Shown here: positions 24,808 to 34,325 of the stretch, piece by piece
How positions within the stretch are numbered: the stretch's first letter is position 1
Layout of the letters: each line of letters begins with the position of its first letter
NCBI GenBank assembly: GCA_016188575.1
Contig: JACPHN010000012.1
Span: 9,452-73,451 of the forward strand
Direction: 5' to 3'
DNA from: Candidatus Schekmanbacteria bacterium
GTDB lineage: Bacteria; CSSED10-310; JACPHN01
Length of the DNA stretch: 64,000 nucleotides
Translations under genes and position numbers: made by a program
Notes under the pieces: model-generated
What the model was told of the DNA's origin: nothing
The model's input: only the letters and a program-made list of their open reading frames with translations
Database searches by the model: none

Positions 24808-25656
24808 CTATACGCGAATCGTCACGAGTTTCTTGAGAACAAAGAAGCCCATAATGTCCAATGCGGCTGCTATGGCCATCATGAGCCAGCCTGCAGGCGT
24901 TGTCAGGAGCGGCATGACAATCTGTTTTTGCATTACATACATGAGTATGACAAACGCTACAGGGCTAAAGCAGGCCATTATGCCCTGAAGATATCCCTGC
25001 GCGGTCAGGGACTTTATCTTGTCCTCTACTTTCTTCCGCTCGCGAATCGTGTATACGACTGTGTCAAACGTCTCGGCCAGGTTACCGCCTGTCTCTCTCA
25101 GCGTCAGGATCGAAGTTACTACCATGTCCAGGTCCTCGGACTGCATGCGCTCATTCAGGTGCTTTAGCGCATCATCTAGCTGTGCCGACAACCGCTGCTC
25201 CTTCAGCACGAGACCCAGCTCGTCACTAATGGGTGCGTCCATTTCCGAGACGACAATGTGAAAGGATTGTAGCAGCGACAGGCCCGACCGCAGGGAGTTT
25301 GCAAGCAGTACCAGCGAGTCGACAAGCTGCCCGCCAAACGCATTACGCCGCTTCTGCGCGCGTCGCTTCACATACAGGCGCGGAATCAGCCACCCGATCG
25401 CCCCAAGCGGCAATGCGGCCAGCGGGGATGGGTAGACGAGCCATCCGAGCACGGCGCCGGCGGTACCCCCGCCGACAAACATCAGAATGCACTGCGCCTT
25501 GGTGACTTCGACGAATTGTCGGTCGAGCTCATCATGCAGCCATTCGGCGTATCCTGTCGTCCAGGCAATGACGGCCCGCTCCACGGCCTGGTAGTTCAGC
25601 CCGAGAATGGCGATACACGCGGCAGAGATGAGACCGAACAGCAGGATGTCGTGCAT
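24808..25656 (-). CDS. tadB: TadB, type II secretion F-family inner-membrane protein
   Basis: The 282-residue product is the first of the two platform proteins. It has an N-terminal membrane segment (LLFGLISAACIAILGLNY), a pair near 60-100 (MFVGGGTAGAVLGWLVYP; LAALPLGAIGWLIPRLYV) and C-terminal helices (GIMACFSPVAFVILMYVM; GWLMMAIAAALDIMGFFVL). The cytoplasmic helical domain has QLVDSLVLLANSLRSGLSLL and SEDLDMVVTSILTLRETGGN. TAGGAG lies before the ATG. It starts nine bases after the TadZ-TadA fusion stop, supporting one operon. Confidence 0.9.
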   Translation of the reverse strand: MHDILLFGLISAACIAILGLNYQAVERAVIAWTTGYAEWLHDELDRQFVEVTKAQCILMFVGGGTAGAVLGWLVYPSPLAALPLGAIGWLIPRLYVKRRAQKRRNAFGGQLVDSLVLLANSLRSGLSLLQSFHIVVSEMDAPISDELGLVLKEQRLSAQLDDALKHLNERMQSEDLDMVVTSILTLRETGGNLAETFDTVVYTIRERKKVEDKIKSLTAQGYLQGIMACFSPVAFVILMYVMQKQIVMPLLTTPAGWLMMAIAAALDIMGFFVLKKLVTIRV

Positions 25657-25664
25657 GAGCGCTC

Positions 25665-27938
<2,274 letters not shown>

Positions 27939-28123
27939 GAGGTGACTTTCCGCATGATGCGAAACCGTGAGAAGCGGTCATTATGGGGACAGGGGGCGCC
28001 ACTGCAGCATAGTTTTTCGCCCAGGGAATTGTCAACGCTCGCCGGCGATGACGGCGGCGGGCGTGCCAGGGCCACCGTAGGAAAAGCGGATGGCCCTGGG
28101 AATGCCTGCGCTCGGTCGCGCGG

Positions 28124-29683
28124 CTACTTGCCTGCGGGCGTGCGCGTGAATTTCGGTTGGCTGTCGATTTTCAACCGCATGCCGTCGAGCAGCTCACGGT
28201 CAGACTGGACGGCGCGCCCTGGATCGACGACAGTCGGAGTAACAAAAAGCACGACCTCCGACTGCTCCAGTTGCGTCTGCTTTGATCCGAACAGGTAGTT
28301 CAACACCGGTATGCGTCCGATACCGGGAAGCCGTGACCATTGCTGCCGAAGCGTATTGGCGATGACTCCGCCGATGACCAAACTGTCACCTTTCGGAATG
28401 TTTACCCGCGTGTCCACGAGCTCCTTCGAGAATAGCGGCAGCTCGAAAGCGGTAACGGTGCCGATCAGTTGCAGCATCTCGGCCTTGATCTTCAGATCCA
28501 CGTCGTCCCCGTCATTCACCATCGGTGTCGCCTCGACGACGAAGCCGAACTCCTTGTATTCGACGGTGTATCCGGAGATGCCGGATCCGGTTACGATGGG
28601 GTATTCGCCGCCAGCCACCGTTTCCTTGCCTGTATCACCCGCCTTGATGACCATGCGCGGGTTGCCGACGATCGTTCCACCGCCATCCTGGACCAGGAGG
28701 TTCACGGTCGGAATGAGGTTGGTGATGGTCCCGAAGAACCGGTAGTACAGCTCGCCCGTCTTCAAATTGCTGAAGAACTTTCCAGGAAGCTCTTCCTGAT
28801 CGGCGGACGTGTCGGCTTGTTCAAATTCGATCGAGCCGTCGTCCGGCTTTGCAGAGCCAATCTCTGACGGCCACCTTATTCCGAGTCGGCTCAAGTCTTC
28901 GTTGAAGATCTTCATGACCTTCACGTCCAGGTGCACTTGCTTGCCGGCCTCAAAGCGCGAGCCTTCCTTGACCACGTCGATGGCGGCGATTACGCGATCG
29001 GACGTGTAGGTGTTCGCGATGGAAATGGCGCGATCGCGATCGGCTTCGGAGTTGACACGTCCCTCGAGCAGAATTTTGTCCTTGATGACGCGAGTCTTGA
29101 GCTCCTGTCGGCCGATTGCGCGCTCGATCTCCTGGGCCAGGAGGCGGATCGCCTCCGGGTTGAGCTGGACCTGAAAAAGGATGAGCTCGGGGTTCCCGGA
29201 TGCATTCTTGCGGACGAACTCGTAGTCCGACTCGGCAAAGACCGCTCCTTCGACGACCACCCGGTTGCCGGCAACCTTCACGTGGACGCCTTCGACGCCG
29301 CGAAAGAGCTCGCCGAGCTCACTGGCAAGCCGATCCAGATTGGCGACGACATTGATCTGGATCGTGTCGCGCTTGGTTTGCTTGTTGTCCCACATCACCA
29401 GGTTGGTACTGCCAGTGGTCTTGGCGTTGACGAGCACCTCGCGCTGGTTTTCGGACACTTTGAAGTCCGCGACCTCCGGATCACCGATCGCGATCTGGCC
29501 GATCGTGTACGCCAGGCTCAGCGGGCGCGTGGTGCCTTTGATCATCGTGATCGTCTCGGGCAGCTTCTCTTGCGCGCCCGCGGCGCCGCCCAGCCACAGC
29601 ACGGCGCAGACCGCTACCGCAAGATTTGCGATTCCGTTGCGATACTTCGGTCGATTCGTCCCATCAGCCAGCATTACAGCCAT
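28124..29683 (-). CDS. cpaC: CpaC/RcpA Tad secretin
   Basis: The 519-residue outer-membrane secretin has an N-terminal signal (GIANLAVAVCAVLWLGGAAGA). An RcpA/CpaC-type N-domain (about 40-120: TTRPLSLAYTIGQIAIGDPE) and a BON-like region (about 130-260) precede the secretin core (about 300-490). The core has VLVQDGGGTIVGNPRMVIKA and VNIPKGDSLVIGGVIANT, with the terminal LPGIGRIPVLNYLFGSKQ signature. It forms the pore through which the pilus leaves. GGAGGAG precedes the ATG at ideal spacing. A 185-bp gap separates it from the downstream fusion ATPase. Confidence 0.93.
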   Translation of the reverse strand: MAVMLADGTNRPKYRNGIANLAVAVCAVLWLGGAAGAQEKLPETITMIKGTTRPLSLAYTIGQIAIGDPEVADFKVSENQREVLVNAKTTGSTNLVMWDNKQTKRDTIQINVVANLDRLASELGELFRGVEGVHVKVAGNRVVVEGAVFAESDYEFVRKNASGNPELILFQVQLNPEAIRLLAQEIERAIGRQELKTRVIKDKILLEGRVNSEADRDRAISIANTYTSDRVIAAIDVVKEGSRFEAGKQVHLDVKVMKIFNEDLSRLGIRWPSEIGSAKPDDGSIEFEQADTSADQEELPGKFFSNLKTGELYYRFFGTITNLIPTVNLLVQDGGGTIVGNPRMVIKAGDTGKETVAGGEYPIVTGSGISGYTVEYKEFGFVVEATPMVNDGDDVDLKIKAEMLQLIGTVTAFELPLFSKELVDTRVNIPKGDSLVIGGVIANTLRQQWSRLPGIGRIPVLNYLFGSKQTQLEQSEVVLFVTPTVVDPGRAVQSDRELLDGMRLKIDSQPKFTRTPAGK

Positions 29684-29743
29684 GACTCCTCCCTCTCGTG
29701 TCCGAAACCCAGGCTTCTCTGTATCGCGGCCGTCATCCGGCGG

Positions 29744-30607
29744 CTAGCGACCGCCGAAGCTCTGCTCGGTGCCGCGGATCTCCTGCCATTGTGGCGCGAT
29801 GCTCATCCGTGGCGCCAGCTTGCCCTTTCCGAGCAACTTGTTCGTGGTAATCTGTTCGAGCTTGTATTCTTCTTCGGTCTCGATCTGCGACCGCAGGACG
29901 ACGGTGATGACGCCGCTGTCCTGAGCAGTGATCAGGCGTCCCGCGTGCTCGGGCAGGACGGCAAGAGTCAAGTTCTGCGGATACTCTTCCTTTCCCATCC
30001 CTTTGCGGCCGCCGACTTCGCCCCGCTTCTCCTGCGCTTCACGTTCCTCCTCGATCGTCTGCAGTTGCTCAGGGGTAATGGCGGACATGCGGCGCTCGAC
30101 AGCGAGCACGAGGATGTTCTGGAGAAGCAGCTCCGTCGCGCTTACCCGGTCGTCTTCGTCCTTGATCTGAAACGTTCCGAAGATGTCTACGTAGTTTCCG
30201 GGGCGCACCAAGCCGGCGACGCCGGTCACGTCATTGACCACCAGGCTCAGTGCTCGATACCCCGGCGGTACTTTCAGGGCGAGGCCGGTCTCCAAGCCGA
30301 AGGAGAACAGCTTGGTCTTTAGAATCTGTTCGCCGCTGAGCATAGGGGTCGAAGTCACTTGCCCGACCGCTTCCTTTTCAGACTTCAGGGCTCCAGGCTG
30401 GATGTATGCGGCCGGAACCTTGATGATCTTCACCATAATGTCATCGACGCGCTCGTATTGGAGGATGTCACGGGTCGCGACAAGAACGTCTTGCTCCGAG
30501 CCTAGCTGCATGTATTCTTTTTCTACCTGGCCGATGTAGCGGTAGATTAGCGCCCCCACGATCAGCCCTAGCATGATAGAAATGAGCAGTCCCTGCTTGC
30601 TTTTCAT
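29744..30607 (-). CDS. cpaB: CpaB/RcpC Tad pilus assembly protein
   Basis: The 287-residue protein starts with a membrane segment (LLISIMLGLIVGALIYRYIG). A SAF domain follows (about 40-110: VLVATRDILQYERVDDIMVK, GEQILKTKLFS), then the RcpC-type C-terminal domain (YRALSLVVNDVTGVAGLVRP, GNYVDIFGTFQI). CpaB lies in the periplasm and is thought to contact peptidoglycan and the secretin. A GGGAGGTGAGG tract precedes the ATG. It is 60 bp upstream of the secretin gene, and its own upstream gap holds repeat copy B and a separate hairpin. Confidence 0.9.
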   Translation of the reverse strand: MKSKQGLLISIMLGLIVGALIYRYIGQVEKEYMQLGSEQDVLVATRDILQYERVDDIMVKIIKVPAAYIQPGALKSEKEAVGQVTSTPMLSGEQILKTKLFSFGLETGLALKVPPGYRALSLVVNDVTGVAGLVRPGNYVDIFGTFQIKDEDDRVSATELLLQNILVLAVERRMSAITPEQLQTIEEEREAQEKRGEVGGRKGMGKEEYPQNLTLAVLPEHAGRLITAQDSGVITVVLRSQIETEEEYKLEQITTNKLLGKGKLAPRMSIAPQWQEIRGTEQSFGGR

Positions 30608-30747
30608 GTCGCAGCCTCACCTCCCAGGGCCCCGCCATCGAGCTCGCGAGCAAGGATACCCGGCCGGGCCTTGCGCGGGGTGCATCGCCGTCCAATTTCA
30701 ACGGCAGTTTACCGGCGAAGGTCCGGTAGCGCAAGGGGCCGTATTCG

Positions 30748-30880
30748 CCTAAATCCGCCGCCAGATCGACTGCAAGTTGAGCGGAAAGCGCATCAAGAAG
30801 ACTCCCCGCTTCACCCGCACGTGAGGGGAGGGACGCAGGAGCACTGTCACGTGGACATCGAACTGGCGGTGGATATGGGC
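30748..30880 (-). repeat. Dispersed palindromic repeat, copy B (inside the Tad locus)
   Basis: About 133 bp with the same layout as copy A: left end CCTAAATCCGCCGCCAG, an internal CATCAAGAAGACTCCCCGC, a G/C hairpin and right end CTGGCGGTGGATATGGGC. It lies in the 367-bp gap between the TadE-like gene and cpaB, a place where operon transcription must pass through it. Strand is nominal. Confidence 0.7.
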
Positions 30881-30912
30881 TCGGGTCCTGAGCGCGGGCT
30901 GCCAACAACGCC

Positions 30913-30949
30913 AATGCCGGGTCGCGGCGATGCGCTGCTACCCGGCATT
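30913..30949 (-). terminator. Perfect 10-bp hairpin downstream of the TadE-like gene
   Basis: AATGCCGGGT and ACCCGGCATT form a perfect inverted repeat around a 17-nt loop, 26 bp past the stop of the TadE-like gene. No T-run follows in the direction of transcription, so it is a poor intrinsic terminator and more likely a processing or 3'-end stability element that could lower cpaB and downstream expression relative to the pilins. Confidence 0.45.
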
Positions 30950-30974
30950 GATAGATTCGCTATTGGGCGATGGA

Positions 30975-31340
30975 TCAACTGCAGTTTTCGACAGACGTCC
31001 TAGGCCAGGGGCGATGCGGTTGATACAACTTGACCGTGCTCGAGAATTCGGCGAGCCCTTGGGGCTTGAAAAAGATCCATTTTGCCGTCTTCAGCGTCAC
31101 GCAGGGTTGATTTTCATCGTCGTCCCAGCCCAGTTGCGGTTCCACCATTCGCTCCAGAGCGTCGTTGCGAGCTGCCGAAAACGCGTACGTCTGGTTCCAG
31201 TTTCCGATGATGTAGGTAATGAGCAACAGCACGACGGGAATGAACACCAGCATGATGACGAGCAGCACCTCGAGAATGGATTGGCCGCTCTCACCCTTCA
31301 TTCGCCGCGGGGTCCCGCTCTGCATTTTCACGTTTCGCAT
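30975..31340 (-). CDS. TadE-like pseudopilin
   Basis: A 121-residue protein with the TadE signature near its N-terminus: GESGQSILEVLLVIMLVFIP followed by VVLLLITYIIGNWNQTYAFS. The Glu in ILEV is the residue that prepilin peptidases of TadE/TadF proteins need near the cleavage site. The soluble part is short. The start is the ATG with GGAG eight bases upstream. It is the last of the four small pilin-related genes before repeat copy B. Confidence 0.75.
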   Translation of the reverse strand: MRNVKMQSGTPRRMKGESGQSILEVLLVIMLVFIPVVLLLITYIIGNWNQTYAFSAARNDALERMVEPQLGWDDDENQPCVTLKTAKWIFFKPQGLAEFSSTVKLYQPHRPWPRTSVENCS

Positions 31341-31362
31341 GTCAGGGTCTCCCACCGGTGTC

Positions 31363-32421
31363 CTAGTGCAGGTACTGATGGGCGTCCGGGATACCGTGCC
31401 CAAGCGCGTTGGCTACCCGCGGGTAGCCGATCTTGACGAGGTATTCTTCGTAGTCGTCGCGATCGAAGAAGATGCCGTAGTTCCATGTCGGTCCATAGAT
31501 GTCCGGTGGCCAGGGACTGCCAGGAGTGAAGAACATGGCGGCATGAGCTGCGACGATATTCCCCATCGGCAGAGATGCTAGCTCTCCCCATGGAACGAGA
31601 GGGTTGGGAGTGAACTGCCAGATGATTGTGCGATCTGGATCGTGCACGAGGTAGCCACCGAAGGGCTTGGCAGCCGCGACTGCCTCCATTGGGGGGATAC
31701 CGTCCGGTGCAATCAGCCTACCGGCAAAAAGCTGCTCGGGCGGAATCGGCTTGGAGCGAACGCGCACACCCATTACGGTAACCGTGCGCGTGTCCTTACC
31801 GTCGTGCCAGGTCTTGATCTTCGGCAACGAACCGTAGTTGGTGCAGGGATATTCGACGCCCAGGAAGGAGCATACATCCTGATAGTAATAGTAGAAGTCC
31901 GAATCATGCTGCTTCTTGAGGAGCGTGATCTTGTTTTCGAGGCCGTGCGGCAGGATGATGTCGGGTTCGCCGTCAACGTTGACGTAGTTCTTCTTGACGA
32001 TCATCTTGACCATGTTCTTTGCCCAAAAAGAGAACATGGCGTTGGCGCCGCCGGGGCCATCGATATCCTTCATCAGGGTATCAACCTTGGCCTGAAGCTC
32101 GCCCGCGTAGCCGATCGCGGCCGGCATCGAAACCGCGACGGGATCCTCCCAGTGGCTCGCCGACTTGTTGAGATACGTGAAGTACTGCCGCCGAATCTCC
32201 TTTTCCTTGCGGATAATCTCGTTGAATCCGAGTGCATGGACCGCGGCGCCGCTCATCGCCCCAACATCTGCGGCGTTCTGCAGGGCCTCCTTGTGGCTGA
32301 TAAGAACACCGGTGTTGTAAATCAGGCCAACGAACAGAAAGGCTCCCAGCACGAGGAAGAGAGCCATCAGGAATGCCTGTCCATGCTCGCGTCCGAGCGG
32401 TCTGTGCAAGTTCTCTGGCAT
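31363..32421 (-). CDS. TadG-like pilus assembly protein
   Basis: The 352-residue product begins with the TadG/TadE-type N-terminal membrane segment (EHGQAFLMALFLVLGAFLFV, about 12-31) followed by HKEALQNAADVGAMSGAAVH, the usual TadG continuation. The remaining 280 residues are a large extracytoplasmic domain with Cys pairs (DVCSFLGVEYPC) and many aromatic residues and no recognised fold. The start is the ATG with AGGAG seven bases upstream. It is one of the least conserved Tad components, and this example lacks a visible von Willebrand A domain. It may cap or anchor the pilus. Confidence 0.78.
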   Translation of the reverse strand: MPENLHRPLGREHGQAFLMALFLVLGAFLFVGLIYNTGVLISHKEALQNAADVGAMSGAAVHALGFNEIIRKEKEIRRQYFTYLNKSASHWEDPVAVSMPAAIGYAGELQAKVDTLMKDIDGPGGANAMFSFWAKNMVKMIVKKNYVNVDGEPDIILPHGLENKITLLKKQHDSDFYYYYQDVCSFLGVEYPCTNYGSLPKIKTWHDGKDTRTVTVMGVRVRSKPIPPEQLFAGRLIAPDGIPPMEAVAAAKPFGGYLVHDPDRTIIWQFTPNPLVPWGELASLPMGNIVAAHAAMFFTPGSPWPPDIYGPTWNYGIFFDRDDYEEYLVKIGYPRVANALGHGIPDAHQYLH

Positions 32422-32438
32422 GTGGGCGCTCCTGATTC

Positions 32439-33092
32439 TTAGTAATTGTCCGTGAACTCGAGTGGACCGCACTTGCCCCAGATTTCGCATTCTCTCGGGA
32501 TCCCCAGGCTGAACTGCCCCAGTCCGGGAAGGGCAAAAAACCCTTCCTCGGGCAGCGGAGCGTAACCGAGAATCATGGTGCGATTGTCGGTCTCGGGGTT
32601 CCACGGGACCCAGGGGAACAGCTTTCGGATCAGCCAGGGGAAGAAGTCGTCGGGGTCCATCAGGTCGAAGGGAATCGACAGCGGTTTCGGGATGAACAGA
32701 TCCATCTCCCAGTACACCACGACGCCGCCGGACACGAAGGGAATGCTGTAGTAGATCGCCTTCGCCTCGTATCTCGAGCCGCCGTACGCCTGCGCCATGA
32801 TGTTCTTGGCGACCTTGGCGTGCTCACCGCTCCAAGAAACGGGCAGGATCTCGCTGTTGGTAATCACCGTGCGCGCGGACATGAAAGCCGCGTAGTTCGC
32901 CATTTGCCAGGCATTCACGATGATCGCGATCTGCGCGATTACGATGAACGCGATGAGGATGACAAATGCCGCGATGATGAACTCGATGATCGACGAGCCG
33001 CGCTCTCGCCCGGCGCTGTCTGTCTCGCCACGCTGCCCGCGCACTACAGTGCGCATTCGCTCCCGTGCTCGCCACATGCCGCTCATCTCCAT
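32439..33092 (-). CDS. TadE-like pseudopilin
   Basis: The 217-residue product has the TadE-type segment GSSIIEFIIAAFVILIAFIV at about 32-51, preceded by a basic leader (RARERMRTVVRGQRGETDSA), and the expected Glu in IIEF. The extracytoplasmic part (about 60-217) is rich in Trp, Pro and Phe (LFPWVPWNPETDNRTMILGY) with two Cys near the end. A GAGG tract precedes the ATG. It sits directly after the Flp pilin gene (18 bp) and before TadG. It probably acts as a minor pilin. Confidence 0.8.
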   Translation of the reverse strand: MEMSGMWRARERMRTVVRGQRGETDSAGRERGSSIIEFIIAAFVILIAFIVIAQIAIIVNAWQMANYAAFMSARTVITNSEILPVSWSGEHAKVAKNIMAQAYGGSRYEAKAIYYSIPFVSGGVVVYWEMDLFIPKPLSIPFDLMDPDDFFPWLIRKLFPWVPWNPETDNRTMILGYAPLPEEGFFALPGLGQFSLGIPRECEIWGKCGPLEFTDNY

Positions 33093-33110
33093 TGGCGCCT
33101 CGCGAGGGCC

Positions 33111-33296
33111 TTAGAAGCCGATCGCGTCGGCGAAGTCGTTGATCTTTTCCTTGATCTTCTCGAAGATCTCGATCAGCGCGTCGGCGAACACCAGTGCAAT
33201 GGTGACCATGGTGACGCCGATCATGATGCTCAAAACGATCCATTCGACTGTGGTTTGCCCGCTCTCGTCCACCGCGAGCCTGCTCAGGTGTTGCAT
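33111..33296 (-). CDS. flp: Flp-type major pilin
   Basis: The 61-residue protein has the layout of a type IVb prepilin: a short leader, then DESGQTTVEWIVLSIMIGVT as the prepilin peptidase site and hydrophobic helix with the required Glu, and a short amphipathic tail rich in Ile/Lys/Phe. Mature pilin would be near 50 residues, as usual for Flp. The start used is the ATG before QHLSRLAVDE with a G-rich tract upstream; a longer frame exists but has no signal logic. It is the second gene after the sigma-54-like promoter. Confidence 0.85.
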   Translation of the reverse strand: MQHLSRLAVDESGQTTVEWIVLSIMIGVTMVTIALVFADALIEIFEKIKEKINDFADAIGF

Positions 33297-33322
33297 GGAT
33301 GTCCCCTTTCCCCGTCCCCAGG

Positions 33323-33586
33323 TTAGAGCGATTTGTTGTGATAAGAAGGTTTCTGCACGACTTTGGTGAAGTTGCCGAAAATGCTCGCGCGGCCGGACTC
33401 CGGGCATTCGACCTTGTCCGGGCAGGCGATGTCGGCACCGCCGATCAGCGTCGCGACGGTCCGCACGATCATGTATCCAATGACGATGCCGACGATGATC
33501 AGCAGCACGTAGCTTGCCGTCATCTGGCCGTCATCGTCGCGAAGAAGGTCCCGCCAGAGTCTTCTTGGGGATGTCATTCCGTTCAC
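33323..33586 (-). CDS. Pilin-like protein, first gene of the Tad locus
   Basis: An 87-residue protein with DDDGQMTASYVLLIIVGIVI (about 17-36) in the position of a type IVb prepilin helix. It differs from Flp in lacking the Glu at the usual place (TASY rather than TVEY/TVEW) and in carrying a 40-residue tail with a Cys pair (ACPDKVEC). The start is a GTG with AAGGAG eight bases upstream, just downstream of the sigma-54-type promoter. It may be a minor pilin or tip subunit; processing may be altered by the missing Glu. Confidence 0.75.
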   Translation of the reverse strand: MNGMTSPRRLWRDLLRDDDGQMTASYVLLIIVGIVIGYMIVRTVATLIGGADIACPDKVECPESGRASIFGNFTKVVQKPSYHNKSL

Positions 33587-33614
33587 GGCTGATACTCCTT
33601 TCCGGCTGGGCTTA

Positions 33615-33630
33615 TGCAATCTTCATACCA
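33615..33630 (-). promoter_or_regulatory. Sigma-54-type (-24/-12) promoter of the Tad locus
   Basis: On the minus strand TGGTATGAAGATTGCA fits the consensus TGGYAYG-N4-TTGCW at every fixed position. A start about 12 bases downstream of the GC would fall at about 33603, directly before the AAGGAG of the first pilin gene. It implies control by a sigma-54 activator. The NtrY-like kinase at the far end of the locus is the kind that pairs with such activators, but no activator is encoded between them. Confidence 0.7.
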
Positions 33631-33930
33631 GAGCAATCGTCCTCGCGGATCTGGCGCCGTCGCGCAGGAATAGCGCCGCAGCGCACTTTCCTCTCCTGGC
33701 AGGGGGCCGCACTGAAGGGGTTCGCTGGCCGACTGTGGAAGCAGGTTCACACTCCTCGCCCCGAGGGTGCGCGGCGATGCCCATGAGGCGCAGTCTGCCG
33801 TTGGGAACACTTCTTCACAGCAGATGCAGCAGCGTGCATAGCGTCGGGCCTCGGTCCGCACTGCCGCTGCCCTCGCGCCGCAAACGAGACCGGCAGAACT
33901 GCGGCGATACGCATGGCCCATTGACAAAAG
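33631..33930. other. Gap between the Tad promoter and the tRNA gene
   Basis: About 300 bases with only short, unconvincing frames. It should hold the upstream activator site for the sigma-54-type promoter and the 3' end of the dnaA-tRNA transcript. I see no clear terminator T-run and no clear paired activator sites. Confidence 0.5.
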
Positions 33931-34313
33931 TACCCCCGGCGCGACTCGAACGTGCAACCTGCGGATTAGCATACCCCACCCGGTTTCCCGAGCCACCGCT
34001 CGCCGCGGTGTTGGAGTCTGGACTATATCTTCGCCATTCCAGGCGCGGCGCGTATAGTCTCTGAGGGTCCTTGGTAGTGCCTCTACAGGCCTCGCCCGCG
34101 GTTCCCTGCGGATTGCCCATTGTCGCATCCCGAGGTCTTTTTTCACCGTCACGTACGCTCGCCACGCGGGCCGCGTTGTGGTGCCTCGGGCTTTAGGGGT
34201 TCCCCGCATACTGCGCCGTCCACTTCCACGGTTGGGCCTCGCCACAGCGATGCTGGTTCCCGCGGAAGGCTCCTTGTTGAAGTCCGCTGCTCTATCCTTT
34301 GAGCTACGGGGGC
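33931..34313 (-). tRNA. tRNA-Arg(UCU) interrupted by a group I intron
   Basis: On the minus strand exon 1 (34313-34280) reads as acceptor GCCCCCG, TA, D-arm GCTC-AAAGGATA-GAGC, A, then anticodon stem GCGGA and loop start CTT. Exon 2 (33969-33931) gives CTAA, TCCGC, AGGTT, the T-arm with TTCGAGT, and acceptor CGGGGGT plus A73. Joined, the loop is CTTCTAA, anticodon UCU (Arg), 73 nt in total. The acceptor has six Watson-Crick pairs and one G-U. The T-stem has one A-C mismatch. CCA is not encoded. The gene starts 12 bp after the dnaA stop and may be co-transcribed. Confidence 0.9.
33970..34279 (-). other. 310-nt group I intron in the tRNA-Arg anticodon
   Basis: The insert splits the tRNA between U34 and C35. 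Core elements read on the minus strand are Q AATCCGCAGG (34105-34114), R CTCAGAGACTATACG (34051-34065) and S AAGATATAGTCC (34020-34031); GACTAT of R pairs with ATAGTC of S as P7. The exon end CUU can pair with GAG eight bases into the intron, giving the U-G wobble expected at the 5' splice site. The intron ends in G, as the mechanism requires. No homing endonuclease ORF is present. It is probably self-splicing. Confidence 0.9.
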
Positions 34314-34325
34314 AGTTCTGTTCTC

